Below, in pieces: positions 23,607-35,392 of a stretch of 64,000 nt of DNA. Under the pieces are notes generated by a model. That model was given only the letters and a program-made list of their open reading frames with translations. It had not been told where the DNA came from and ran no database searches. The stretch covers positions 434,001 to 498,000 of the forward strand of contig JAEBUN010000017.1 of NCBI GenBank assembly GCA_023014365.1, read 5' to 3'. The position numbers and the translations under genes were made by a program. This stretch comes from Lepiota brunneoincarnata. Its lineage: Eukaryota > Basidiomycota > Agaricomycetes > Agaricales > Agaricaceae. Within the stretch, counting starts at the first letter, position 1; each line of letters starts with the position of its first letter.

Positions 23607-25055
23607 ATGGCCTTGAAACAATCTTTGGTAGCTCTTATTCTCGCACTGCCCGCCCTCGCCCAGCAACAACAGGCCTGGGGCCAATGTAAGTGGCGGAGTA
23701 TATTGTGGACGGAGAGATTGTTCATCCTAAGCTTTTCAGGCGGCGGTGTCGGTTGGGCTGGTTCAACACAATGTGTCTCTGGTACAACTTGTACCAAGTT
23801 CAACGATTGGTTCTCGCAATGTATCCCCGGTAGTTCCACACCTACGACTGTCCCGGGAACTACTGCTCCACCAACGACAGCCCTTCCACCGACAACTATC
23901 AATCCCGGAACGCCAGGACCCACCTTTGCTCCAGCGGGTTGCCCAGTTCTCCCCGCCAACCCTACTCTCCGGTCCAACACATTCCTCCCCGATCCTTTCA
24001 CTTTCTTCGACGGGACCAAGGTTACGACCAAAGCTCAATGGGACTGCCGCCGTGAAGAGATCTCCCAACTCTTCCAGAAATACGAGTTGGGCACCTTGCC
24101 CCCCAAACCATCATCCGTCACTGGTACACTCTCAGGGAGCACCCTCACCATCAACGTCTCCGAGGCCGGGAAGTCAATCTCCTTCAGTGCCAGCGTCTCA
24201 TTCCCTACTGGAACCGGACCATTCCCTGCCATCATCGCAGTTGGTGGGATGAGCATCCCCAAGCCATCAGGTGTTGTTGTGATCACCTTCAACAACAACG
24301 ACATGGCCGCTCAGGTCAACACTGGCAGTCGAGGTCAAGGCAAATTCTACCAACTCTATGGTACCGGTCACTCGGCCTCCTCGATGATGGCCTGGGCTTG
24401 GGGCATCTCTCGCATCATTGATGTCCTCGAAACGATCCCCAGCGCCACGTCTCGCATCGATCTTACCAAATTGGCCGTTACCGGATGTTCGAGGAATGGA
24501 AAGGGCGCTCTGGTTGCTGGCGCATTTGAGCAACGTATCGCGCTGACGATCCCACAGGAGTCGGGATCTGGTGGAGGTGGATGTTGGCGTGTTTCGGACA
24601 AGATGCTCCAAAGTGGCATCACCACCCAGACCGCATCAGAGATCGTGCAGGAGAACGTCTGGTTCTCGAAGACATTCGAGCAGTTTGTCAACCAAGTTCC
24701 CGTCCTTCCCTTCGACCATCACATGCTTGCTGCTCTCGTCGCTCCTCGAGCGCTCCTGGTCATTGACAATACGGGAATTGACTGGCTTGGCCCGGAGAGC
24801 GTGTGGGGGTGCATGAAAACGGCCAACAAAGTGTGGCAGGGCCTTGGTGTTGCTGATAGGATGGGCGTCAGCCAGGTGGGCAACCATAATCATTGCGCTT
24901 TCCCCGGAAACGAGCAACCCGACTTGGATGCGTTCATCAATAAGTTCTTGAAGAATCAGTCGACGAACACCAACATCATCAAAACGGATGGTGCCAATAA
25001 CCTCGGTTTCGTGGATTCCCAATGGATCAATTGGAATGTACCGACTCTGACATGA
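23607..25055 (+). CDS. glucuronoyl methylesterase (CE15) with N-terminal CBM1
   Basis: Proposed CDS: join(23607..23685,23740..25055), 464 aa; the 54 nt intron (gtaagt donor) splits a Cys codon. A signal peptide (about 1-18) is followed by a CBM1 cellulose-binding module, WGQCGGVGWAGSTQC to WFSQCIP, with the family's cysteines and aromatic residues. A Thr/Pro linker leads to the catalytic domain. The nucleophile is in GCSRNG (about Ser277), with PQESGSGGGG (about Glu300) and NHNHCAF (about His412) completing the CE15 signature. The enzyme is secreted and cleaves the ester between lignin alcohols and 4-O-methyl-glucuronic acid on xylan. It is the only intact copy here. Two decayed pieces of it lie downstream, each followed by the same kind of membrane-protein gene. 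Confidence 0.95.
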   Translation: MALKQSLVALILALPALAQQQQAWGQCKWRSILWTERLFILSFSGGGVGWAGSTQCVSGTTCTKFNDWFSQCIPGSSTPTTVPGTTAPPTTALPPTTINPGTPGPTFAPAGCPVLPANPTLRSNTFLPDPFTFFDGTKVTTKAQWDCRREEISQLFQKYELGTLPPKPSSVTGTLSGSTLTINVSEAGKSISFSASVSFPTGTGPFPAIIAVGGMSIPKPSGVVVITFNNNDMAAQVNTGSRGQGKFYQLYGTGHSASSMMAWAWGISRIIDVLETIPSATSRIDLTKLAVTGCSRNGKGALVAGAFEQRIALTIPQESGSGGGGCWRVSDKMLQSGITTQTASEIVQENVWFSKTFEQFVNQVPVLPFDHHMLAALVAPRALLVIDNTGIDWLGPESVWGCMKTANKVWQGLGVADRMGVSQVGNHNHCAFPGNEQPDLDAFINKFLKNQSTNTNIIKTDGANNLGFVDSQWINWNVPTLT

Positions 25056-25745
25056 TCAGACTTTGGCTCATTTTGCTCTCCCAGCTTGTCTGTTTATGCG
25101 ACTTGGTATTTATAGCAAAATCAAATATTTCCACACAACGTCTTATTCACCTATCAGGATCAGGCTCGCTCTGAATTCTCCCGTAACTAATGGGAATAAG
25201 CAAAGTGAATTGTTATTGATGATTCGCTCTCCATGTACTTAACGTCCGTCTGAGAGACGTTCGTATTCTGATGGTCAATAACCACTTAGCCGCCGAATCC
25301 ATATTAAGAGCGCAACTGATCGGCGAGTGTTTCCCGACGGGAGTTACTACCCGCCTCCAGTTCCCGTTGAGTACACATGTAGCGGGCTTAAACGTTTGTG
25401 TCTATGATTGATCTAACCAAATCCCGATATATTGGTTACTCGGAATGTTGGGCGAAGTAGATTTCCTGATAGCTGATGCAGCTAGATCACATATACATAG
25501 TTCGTCTTTCTCTATCTGAATCGGTTGCATAGGTGTGTATTCTAAGGTACGCGTCTCTGATGGCAGGAAAGATGGTGGTCGAGTTATCTATCATCGCTAG
25601 GGTTATTGCTAGATGCCACATACATCACGAACTCAAGGACTGCATTGGTATCACTAAGGCTGAACTACAAAGGTAGGCGTAGTCTATTTTACAGGTCAAC
25701 AAACTTATCTAGTAACCCGCACCTACCTTGTTGTCTTATTGGAAC
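25056..25745. repeat. spacer of the duplicated CE15-DUF6533 unit (copy 1)
   Basis: The 690 bp between the esterase stop and the first DUF6533-type gene are non-coding. They recur with clear similarity at about 30170-30810 and 32933-33724, sharing blocks such as 'cttattca' to 'ctgaa' stretches and 'gatcgatctaa' to 'atattgg'. Confidence 0.7.
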
Positions 25746-27428
25746 ATGGGGAACACTTTACTCAAAGACCTGCCGATCTCCGCTTTGGATTTTGTGGTTA
25801 TAGGGAGGGTAAGTAAATCCCTTCCTTACATCCAACGTTGCTCCCCTCAGAAACATTGGTTAACCGGTCTGTGACTCCAGTATATTGACAGTGCGTTCTC
25901 GATCCACCGCAATTATGCTACGCACTCACTCAATAACATACCATAAAGTGGCAGCAATCTCACTTTGGGTGACTAAACCAATAATCATAACTTTGAATGC
26001 TCGGACCAACCTTCAGCCGTTAATTTCAGGATGTTCGATTGGATAATCACCTTTGATTTGGAAGTGGCCTTCGTCTGGTGCTCAAAATGGACTATTCCAA
26101 AGGTGGTTTACTTGTTCAACCGATACATACTCCTGGTGGTGGACTTGGCTTTGGTATATTGGCGTAAGCAACCTATCTATTTAAAAGGAAGCAACAACAC
26201 ACAAAGGAGCTTGCTACATAAGGGGGATACATCACCGATGTCAACCTGTGTGGAGGACTGTTCCGCGTGGAGGGGGGTATGTTGAAGTCCTCCTTCAATG
26301 CGGATTCACGTGGGGCTTATTTGACTCTCAAAGTTTTCTACGGTATTGGGCTATATGTTGCAGAGTGTAAGTCTTCTGTGGTGGTTCGATCTTATGACTC
26401 ACGCCACGCCCGACAGATTTGCTCGTGCTGCGGGTGTGTGCGGTCTGGGGGATGAATAAAGGCATCATCGCAGTACTTGCTATCTATTATGTCGTCACTT
26501 TTATCTATAGCCATACGGTTTACCTCGTCTCTCTGAAAAAGGCACAGTGTGAGCTTGCTACTTTTCTGTTTGGTCCTGTTCCCTGACTACTGCACGTTGC
26601 ATCCCAAATGCCTCCTTTTGTATTTGCGTGGCTTAACAATTCCCTCCGTCTGAAGCAGTTTTTGTAGCCCTGCCGCCCGGTGGGTGCCTTGCAAAAATAG
26701 ACCATCCCACCTTGCTTGTGAGCTTTATTTTGTTGACTGTATATGATGGCGGTGAATACCTCTACTTGCCTCTTGGTCTTCGGAATTGACTTAGCTGCAC
26801 AAGCTATGCTGGCCATGATGAGTTGGCCCGCGATCAAAGAATGTGAGCCAGTTCCGGATCCTAGTCCGATGGGACTGAGTGAGATATTGCGCCCACAACA
26901 GACCGGTCCTTGGGCCATGTGTTAACCAAGTCGGATTTACTCATGCTTGTATATGGGGAAGGTGAGTGCAGCGCATCTTTCCCATTGTTAGAGCCAAGGT
27001 CAATTTAGGGGTCTTATTCCTTGTGTTGATTCTAGGTGTACTCTTCTATGTATACCTGCTCAGTGAGTGGGCATATTTCCTGAATTACAAGAGGCTTATG
27101 GGAAGCGAAGTGGTATCTATCGCTGCAACTGCCTTGATGTTCAAGATTGTAAGCTGTGCTTCCTGGCACCCCGTTCATCAACGATGATAATGTCTTACAC
27201 CCCTCCAATTACAAAGCCAGAGAACATTTTTCTTTTCCTCTTGTGAGGCTCATTTCAGCTCTACATATGGTGTCAATTAGCACTCAGCATTGTTATTCTA
27301 GCATGACCCGCACCATTCGTTCAATCCTCGCTGCTCGGGTTCTGCTTCATACTCGAAGTGTGTCCCACTGTGACCGGGCACGGCTATCACTGGCGCAATA
27401 TACCGGTACAAATTCAGCGCAAAACTGA
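25746..27428 (+). pseudogene. DUF6533-type membrane protein gene, copy A (frame-damaged)
   Basis: Fourteen-exon-like layout shared with copies B and C. Exon 1 is MGNTLLKDLPISALDFVVIGR (25746..25808). A 10 nt exon (25881..25890) and a 20 nt exon (25949..25968) follow, then the DUF6533 core FDWIITFDLEVAFVW to VVYLFNRYILLVVD. Further exons encode VFYGIGLYVAE, VCAVWGMNK-like and final MTRTIRSILAARVLLHTR segments. Compared with B and C, one extra base at the start of exon 4 (tcagGATG instead of tcagGTG) breaks the join. The exon 5 acceptor seems intact (tgtggag/GACTG). The family is made of multi-pass membrane proteins of unknown function, expanded in Agaricomycetes. I call it a probable pseudogene; a sequencing error at one base would restore it. 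Confidence 0.65.
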
Positions 27429-28967
27429 AAGCTTTTCCTCCCTCACTTCCTATAGTCACGGAGTCTCATGGTCCTGACAGTAATTGCGCCAAGTTGGGAG
27501 CCTTTTTGAAGGAGCTCGACATCCAAAGGCATCTTGGGATGTTGTTTCTATCTGCTACTTTCTCTTCACAGATTCAGGATCTTTCATTATTTATTTTATC
27601 TGTTTCACACAACAATACGTATCCAACTAATCATCTCTGCTGAACTGTATTCCTCTAAGAGGGTTAATTCTTCACTCGGTGAGCTGGATCTAAATTTGAA
27701 ACCTTACGTATGGAAGGAAGTCCATCAACATCACCGGCAGTGGTGTTGAGCACTGTCGTGCCGGTTCCTTGACTATGCAGGTGAGGCAGCAAAGTGATAG
27801 GGTGGTAATAGCCATCCTGTTTCCAGCATAAATGATACGCTCGGCCACGCTTCTCTGGGTCATCCCCTTTTTAAGTTGAAGGAACTTGCAGTTTCCTAAT
27901 CAGCAGGTTTGTGGGAGAGCAAAAGCCAGTATACTACAGCCTATCTAATAGTAGATAACCGATAAAGTAATGAGAACAATAAATCCGTAATAAAAACGTA
28001 CTTGGCAGCTACCGATGGTCCAAGCATGGACAATTGTCGGATTACTATTCCAACAGCTTTTAGCCATATGGCTGCAGAGAGTGGTACAGGTGCTGATGAT
28101 CAGATGCATCAGTGGGGTTGTATTCAGTTTCGCATGTGTACCACGCAATATCTAGCATCCTCTCCGAAACCCATCCACCCATACCCTGTTTATGCCCTTC
28201 CCATTCTACTGGACTCGATACAGGTGCAGTTGAGAGGCGTACGGGTCTGGATGACCCGTCTGCACTTTCCTTCAGCCTCACCACCTGGGGTCAACAGGGC
28301 TTCCTCAAGCCCCTTCCCCCTCTCCTAGCCTATGCAGTATCGAGTTCTATCATTCTACATCACATCACTTACAATTTATAATGAATATCTTGTCTTATCT
28401 GGACCCCTCACAGTGCAAGAAGCAGATGAGCGCGGGCTTGGATGTTGTCATTTATCTTAGCACTTGCAAAATGAACTTGCTAACTGTAACCGGTAGGTAC
28501 ACCTTCCCTCTCTCATTACTTAGCGTGACGTGTAGTTACACTGTCACATAGTTTTACCTTTACTCTCACCTCTCAATCCAGAGACTGTGCGTATCGATTT
28601 GCACTGTGGTTCTAATTGTAAGACTACCTGTAACCCGAACGTGTTTCATTAACTTTGGTCCAGCGTGACCAGAACTCAGATCCGGCTTGCATCGACTTCA
28701 TATATGGCTCTGGATACAACTATGATTCCTCGCAACAAATCGTGGAATTGGTTTATCCACATCACTAGTGGTGCCCTATTCCCAGGCTCCACTCTCGAAA
28801 GACACTAGCACGAATGAGGCTACAGATGCCGCGGTGACAGACTTGTGATACAAACTGGCCTATTTCTGGCGTATATATCACGCTCAACTCTCGACGCTCA
28901 GTGTTCAGCGTTCATCCCCACAACTTCCGCATACCCATTCGTGCTGAGGAGCCGGCTGTGGCCGATG
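27429..28967. repeat. 3' spacer of the duplicated unit, no gene
   Basis: Non-coding as far as I can see. Parts (27670-27850 and 28640-28960) are similar to 35620-35830 and 35990-36290, the DNA between copy C and copy D, so this spacer belongs to the duplicated block. Confidence 0.55.
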
Positions 28968-29320
28968 CTCTGGCCAACATTGTTCCAACCATAATCCTAG
29001 TGTCGAGGGTGCCGGATGTGTTTTCTGTAGCTGAATAGCGAGGGACTTACCTTCCAGCGGTACATGGGCAGTACATGTGTTCATACAGATCGATTTCTAT
29101 ATAGCTCTCGATGACTCACAACTTGAGGACAGTAGCGTCCATGACATTTGTGGTAACCTGGTATCTGTGCGCGGATGACTCTAATGGACCTTACGACTTT
29201 GCCCTGGGCATTCGACTGGTTTCTGACATTTCACGAGGCTCATGTTTCTGCCTAACCAATACTTGCTTACGGCCGGTTTCGTGCTGGTATGCTTCAGCAT
29301 GTGCCTATTAGTATGTCTGT
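28968..29320 (+). pseudogene. 5' remnant of a copy-D-like DUF6533 gene
   Basis: The stretch aligns with the first exons of the intact copy D (36288-36669). The start ATG is GTG here (28968), followed by the D-like GATGCTCTGGCCAACAT. The TAGCGTCCATGACATTTGTG exon and the LLTADF-like LNRY region are recognisable. The acceptor before FDW is ctggg instead of ctagg, and about 40 bases of exon 4 are deleted. At about 29320 the similarity stops and esterase sequence begins. Confidence 0.65.
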
Positions 29321-30166
29321 TTCTTCAGTGCCAGCGTCTCATTCCCCACTGGAACCGGACTTCCCTGCCATCATCGCAGTTCGTGGGATGAGTATCCCCA
29401 AGCCATCAGGTGTTATGGTCACCCCTGACAACGATGACATAGCTGTTCAGATCAACACCAGCAGTCGAGGTCAAGGCATATTCTACCAACTCTACGTCAT
29501 CTGTCACTCAGCCCCTGCAACGATGGCCTGAGCTTGGGGCATCTCTCATATCATTAAACGATCCCCAGCATCGCGTCTCGCATCGATCTTACCAAATTGG
29601 CCATTACCAGATGCTCTAGGGATGGAAAGGGTGCCCTGGTTGCTGGTGCATTTGAACAATGTATCGCGTTGACGATTCCGCAGGAATTGGGGTCCGGCGG
29701 AGGTGGATGTTGGCGTGTTTCGGACAAGATGCTCCAAAGTGACATCACCACCCAGACCGCCTCAGAGATCGTGCGGGAGAACGTCTGGTTCTCAAAATAC
29801 TCAAACAGTTTCTCGACCACGTTTCCGCCCTTCTCTTCGACCATCGCATGCTTAGCTCTCGTCTCTTCCTGGTCATTGATACCACAGAAATTGATTGGCT
29901 TGGCCCGGAGAGCGTCTGGGGGTGCATGAAAACGCAGCAAAGTATGGTACAGCCTTGGTGTTGCTGAGGGGATGGGCGTCAGTCGGGTGGGCAACCATAA
30001 TCATTGCACTTTCCCCGGCAATGAGCAACCCGACTCGGACGTGTTCATCAATAAGTTCTTGAAGAATCAGTTGACGAACACCAACATCATCAAAACGGAT
30101 GGCGCCAATCACTTTGGCTGCGTAGATTCTCAGTGGATCAATTGGAATGTACCGATCCTGACATGA
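29321..30166 (+). pseudogene. decayed CE15 esterase copy (catalytic domain, 5' truncated)
   Basis: From 'ttcagtgccagcgtctc' onwards this matches the esterase gene from 24182 to its stop. It lacks the promoter, signal peptide, CBM1 and the first part of the catalytic domain. Lesions include a premature TGA replacing a Trp codon (about 29529), a deletion near 29557 that removes the IDVLE region, and further small deletions near 29800-29870 and 29930. The nucleophile motif has become RCSRDG, while the C-terminal NHNHCTF box and the terminal WINWNVP survive. It cannot make an active enzyme. Confidence 0.9.
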
Positions 30167-30810
30167 TCGTGCTTTGGCTCCGTTTGCCCTCCCAGCTTGT
30201 CCGTCCATGTGGCCCGGTATTGAAGCAAAAATCAAATATTCCCGCACAACACCTTATTCAGCTTTCAGGATTAGTTCTCTCTGAACTCCCCCACAAATAA
30301 GCAAAGTAAATTGTGACCGATCACCCGCTCTTTGCGTGCTTAACATATGTGCGAGAAGATTTGGTATTCTGATAATCAAAAGCCATTTTGTTGCCGGATC
30401 TATATTAAGGGACGGATCGGCCGGTGTAAGTCACTAGTCGTTTCTAGCTTGCGTTGTAGCAGGTTTAAACGCTTACGCTTACGATCGATCTAACTAAATC
30501 CCAATATATTGGCTTCTCCGGATGTTAGGGGAAGTAGATTTCTTTGATAGCTGGTGCAGCTAGAGAGCATATGCATAGTTCATCCTTCTCTATCTGGATA
30601 GGCTGTATAGACGTGCACCTTGGCGCTCGTCTCTCATGACAGGAAGGATGATGGCCGTTACCTATCATCACTAGGGCCACTACTAAATCCTATGCACATC
30701 AAGAACTCAAGCACTGCACCGGTATTACTAAGGTAGAACTATAATAGTAGGCGTATTCCACTTTACGGGCCAACATAGCAACCCCCACCTACCTTCTTGT
30801 CCATTGAAAC
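30167..30810. repeat. spacer of the duplicated unit (copy 2)
   Basis: Non-coding copy of the 25056-25745 spacer between the esterase 3' end and the next DUF6533-type gene. Confidence 0.7.
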
Positions 30811-32419
30811 ATGGAGAACGTTTTGTCCAAAGACTTGCCGATCTCTACCTTGAATTTTGTGGTAATCGGCAGGGTAAGCCCCTTTCCTTATGTCCAACTT
30901 TGCTCTCCTCGGAACTTTAGTTAACTGGTCGATCTACGCAGTATATTGAGAGTGCGTACTCAACCACCACACTTATGTTGCGCACACACTCATTAGTGTA
31001 CTGTACAACGAAGTGGCGTCAATCTCACTTATGGTGACTAAACTGATCTTCGAACGCCCGAACCAACTTTTATCTATTAATCCCAGGTATTCGATTGGAT
31101 AATCACCTTTGATTTAGAAGTGGCCTTCATCTGGCATTCAAAATGGACAGTTCCAAAGGTGGTTTACTTGCTCAACCAATACATACTCCTGGTGGTGGAC
31201 GTAGCTTTGGTATATTCACGTAAGTAACCTCTCCGTCTCAAAGGAAGCAACAATATACAAAGCGACTTGCTACACAAGGCGGGCACGTCACCGATGTCAG
31301 CCTGTGTGGAAATTTGTTCCGCGCAGAAGGGGGTATGTTGGAATCCTCCTTGCGGATTCACCGGATATTCACCCGACCTTCAAAGTCTTTTATGGTATTG
31401 GCCTATACGTTGCAGAATGTAAGCCTTTCACAGTGTTTTTATGCCATGACTCACATCATGCCCAACAGATCTGCTCGCGCTGCGGGTGTGCGTGGTCTGG
31501 GGGATGAACAAGGCCATCGTCACAGCGCTTGCTATTTATTATGTCGGCACTTTCATCTATAACCAGGCGGCATACCTCATCTCCCTAGAAAAGGCACAAT
31601 GTGAGTCCGCCTCTGGTTGTCTGCGTTCTATAACTATAAATCCGACTTACAATGCCCTAGTCTTTGTATTTTTTCCACTCGATGGGTGCCTTACGAAAAT
31701 AGACCACCCCACCTTGGTTGTGAGCTTTATCCTGTTGGCTGTGTATGATAGCGGTGAGTACCTCTGCTTGCCCCTTGGTCTTCCAAGGTGACTCAGCTGC
31801 TCAAGTTATGCTGGCCATGATGAGTTGGCCCGCGATCAGGGAATGTGAGCCAATTACAAATCTGGGCCCGATGGCACTGAGGCATTGAAACATTGTGCTC
31901 ACAACAGACCGGTTCTTGGGCAATGTTTTAATAACCAAGTCGGATTTACTCATGCTTGTATATGGGGAGGGTGAGCACAGTGCATCTTTCCCATTGTTAG
32001 AGCCAAGGTCAGTGTAGGGACCTCGTTACTCATGCTAATTTTAGGTGTACTCTTCTATGTATACCTGCTCAGTGAGAGGGCTTATTTCCTGAATTACAAG
32101 AGGCTCATGGGAAACGAAGTGGTATCTATCGCTACAATTGCCTTGATATTCATGATTGTAAGCCATACTTCCTGACGCCCCGTTCATCAGCGATGATAAT
32201 GTCTTACACCCTTCCAATTACAAAGCCAGAAAACATTTTTCTTTTCATCTTGTGAGGCCCGTTCCAACTCTACATATGGTGTCACTTATCAATCAGCATT
32301 ATTATTCTAGCATGACCCGCACCATTCGTTCAATCCTCGCTGCCCGGGTTCTACTTCATACTCGAAGTTTGTCCCACTCTGACCAGGCACTGGCTATCAC
32401 TGGCGCGATATACCAGTGA
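30811..32419 (+). pseudogene. DUF6533-type membrane protein gene, copy B
   Basis: Same exon chain as copies A and C, from MENVLSKDLPISTLNFVVIGR to the last exon MTRTIRSILAARVLLHTRSL and a stop at 32417-32419. The DUF6533 core reads VFDWIITFDLEVAFIWHSKW and splices in phase. The exon that in copy A begins after tgtggag/GA reads tgtggaaattt here, so its AG acceptor is gone; the nearby tcag acceptor gives the wrong phase. Other exons (VFYGIGLYVAE, VWGMNKAIVTALAIYYVGTF) are open. It is a probable pseudogene or a gene with a rerouted splice. The lesion is shared with copy C, so B and C share a damaged ancestor. Confidence 0.6.
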
Positions 32420-32728
32420 AAGTTCAGCTTGGAGCTGAGAACTATTTCTCCTTCACCCACCCATAGTCACGGAGTCTCATGGTTATGACAGTACCTGTTC
32501 CAAGTCCGGAGCCTTTTTGAAAAAGCTCGACGCCTTATCTATCTGTTACTTTCTCTCTCCACCCATTCAAGATTTTTCATTATGTATTTTATCTATTCCA
32601 TAGAACAATCCACTCGGTACATGTAGCCAGGGGATCCTCTCCGCTGCTTCCCCTGTTGATTTTTGACCTGAAGACCTGGATCGGAATTGTTCAGAACCCT
32701 ACGTGACCAAATCGGGTGTCAAGCTGGT

Positions 32729-32932
32729 CGTTACAGGATAGGGGTCAGCCAGGTGGGTAACTATAATCATTGCGCTTTACCCAGCAACGAACAACCTGAC
32801 TTGGATGCGTTCATCAATAAGTTTTTGAAGGATCAGTCGACGAACATCAACAACATCAGGGCAGATGGCGCCAATAACCTCGGCTTCGTAGACTCCCAAT
32901 AGATCAATTGGAACGTACCAACTCTGACATGA
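32729..32932 (+). pseudogene. short 3' fragment of the CE15 esterase
   Basis: Only the last ~65 codons of the esterase remain, from the GVSQVGN region to WNVP-like sequence. The GNYNHCALPSNEQPD stretch still shows the catalytic-His box, but a TAG interrupts after FVDSQ. Upstream sequence (32420-32700) is the 3' flank of copy B, so the fragment results from a deletion inside a larger duplicated unit. Confidence 0.85.
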
Positions 32933-33724
32933 CCATACTTTGACTCCTCAGCTGGTCCGTTTGTGTGGCTGGGTATTCATAGTAAAAATCAATTATTTCC
33001 CCACAACGCCTTATTTAGCTTTCAGGATCAGCTCGCTCTGAACTCCCCCACAACCAATGGGAATAAGCAAAGTAAATTATTACTGATCATTGGCTCTTTG
33101 TGTACCCCTTAACGTACGTCCGAGAAGCGTCGGCATTTTGATGGTCAAAAGTTATTCTTGTGCTGTGAGGGAGCACGGTAGGGGGAAAAGGAACAAGAGG
33201 GTATGGGTGGGTGGGTTTAGAAAGGGCGCTGGCTACTGTGTGGTATACGTGGGAGTGAGGGAAGAGTGTGCCCCTGTAGCATGACCCGATCACATGTCTG
33301 CCCTCGCGCAAGAATCAGCGCCTGGCTTGATGCCTCGCAGGTGCCCCGCTTATTGCCACGTCTATATCAAGAGATGGATCGGCCGGCGTAAGTTGCTAGT
33401 CGCCTCCACCTCTTGTTGAACACATATGTAGCAGGTTCAAACGCTCACGCTTACGATCGATCTAATTAAATTCCCAGTATGTTGGTTTGTCCGAGTGTTA
33501 GGCGAGGGGGATTTCTATGATTACTGGTGCATCTAGAGTACATATACGTGGTTCATCTTTCTTTATCTGATGACGGGAAGGCCACCGCTAGATGCCGCAC
33601 ACGTCAAGAACTGAAGTATTGTGTTGATATTACTAAGGTAGAACAACAAAGGCTGGGCGTAGTTCCTTTTACGGGTCAACAAGCTCACATAGTAACCCCC
33701 ACCTTCCTTCTTGTCCATTGAAAC
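32933..33724. repeat. spacer of the duplicated unit (copy 3), with a GC-richer insertion
   Basis: Third copy of the spacer after the esterase end. Relative to copies 1 and 2 it has additional sequence around 33150-33350 (a gggagcacggtagggggaaa-like purine-rich stretch), partly similar in reverse to 28160-28280. Confidence 0.5.
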
Positions 33725-35392
33725 ATGGAGAACGTTTTGCCCGAAGACCTGCCGATCTCTACCTTGAATTTTGTGGTAATAGGCAGGGTAAGTCCCTTTC
33801 CTTATTGTCCAACTTTGCTCTCCTCAGAACTTGGGTTAGCTAATCGATCTCCCCAGTATATTGAAAGTGCGTTCTCAACCACCACACTTGTGTTGCGCAC
33901 TCACTCAATAGTCTACAATGAAGTGGCGGCAGTCGCACTTATGGTAACTAAACCAATATTCACAACTTGGAACACCCGAACCGACTTTTATTAATCTCAG
34001 GTGTTCGATTGGATAATCACCTTTGATTTAGAAGTGGCCTTCATCTGGTATTCAAGATGGACAATTCCAAAGGTGGTTTATTTGCTCAACCGATACATAC
34101 TCCTGGTGGTGGGCGTGGCTTTGGTATATTTACGTAAGTAACCTCTTCGTCTCAAAGGGAGCAGCAGTATACAAAGGAGCTTGCTACACAAGGCGGGCAC
34201 ATCACCGATGTCAGCCTGTGTGGAAATTTGTTCCGCACGGAAGGGGGTATGTTGGAATCCTCCTTGCGGATTCACCGGAAACTCACCTGACTCTCAAAGT
34301 TCTTTACGGTATTGGCCTATACGTTGCAGAATGTAAGCCTCTCACGGTATTTTTATGCCACGACTCGTCATGCCCAATAGTTTTGATCGTGCTACGGGTG
34401 TGTGTGGTCTGGGGGATGAACAAGGCCATCGTCACAGCACTTGCTACCTTTTACGTCGGCACTTTCATCTATAACCAGGTGACTTACATCATCTCGCTGG
34501 AAAAGGTACAGTGTGAGTCTGCCACTTTTCTGTTTGTCTGTGTTCTCTGATTGTTGTACCCCCAAATCCATTCCTTGCATCCATGTGGCTTACAATGTCT
34601 TCGGCCCGAAGCAGTCTTTATATTTTCCCCACTCGATGGATGCCTTGCAAAAATAGACCACCGCACCTTGTTTGGGAGCTTTATCCTATTGGTTGTATAT
34701 GATGGCGGTGAATACCTCTGCTTGCCCCTTGATCTTCCAAGTTGACTCAGCTGCTCAAGTTATGCTGGCCATGATGAGCTGGCCTGCGATCCAAGAATGT
34801 GAGCCAATCACAAACCTGAACCTGATAGCACTGAGGCATTGAGACATTGCGCTCACAACAGACCGGCTCTTGGGCCGTGTCTTAACCAAGTCGGATTTAC
34901 TCATGCTTGTATATGGGGAGGGTGAGTACAGTACATCTTTCCCATTGTTAGAGCCAAGGTCAGTGTAGGGACCTCATTACTGATGTTAATTCTAGGTGTG
35001 CTCTTCTATGTATACCTGCTCAGTGAGTGGGCGTTTTTCCTGAATTACAAGACGCTTATGGGAAACGAAGTGGTATCTATCGCTACAATTGCCTTGATGT
35101 TCAAGATCGTAAGCCATACTTCCTGAGTCACGCCCCGTTCATCAGTGATGATAATGTCCTACACCCCTCCAATTACAAAGCCGGAGAACATTTTTCTTCT
35201 CTTCTTGTGAGTCTCATTTCAACTCTACGTATGGTGTCACTTAGCACTCAGCACTGTTGTTCTAGCATGACCCGCATCATCCGTTCAATCCTCGCTGCTC
35301 GGGTTCTGCTTCATACTCGAAGTTTGTCCCACTCTGACCAGCCACCGCGATCACTGGCGCGACATACCAGTGAAAATTCAGCTTGGATCTGA
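33725..35392 (+). pseudogene. DUF6533-type membrane protein gene, copy C (one splice lesion)
   Basis: Exon chain resolved: 33725..33787, 33857..33866, 33924..33943, 34001..34133, then the damaged exon near 34215..34246. In-phase exons follow (VLYGIGLYVAE; VVWGMNKAIVTALATFYVGTF; FIFSPLDGCLAKIDH; VMLAMMSWPAIQE; KSDLLMLVYGE; VLFYVYLL; VSIATIALMFKI; PENIFLLFF) and a last exon starting CATGACCCGC and ending at 35392. Splicing exons 1-4 gives GRYIEMAAVALMVFDWIITFDLE, a typical DUF6533 start. The only defect I see is the lost acceptor of exon 5 (ggaaattt, as in copy B). Probable pseudogene, possibly still transcribed. Confidence 0.6.

Noticed and set aside
26520..26918. 132-codon minus-strand frame in the DUF6533 copy A region
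   Set aside because: It lies antisense to exons and introns of copy A, which are supported by conservation among copies A-C.
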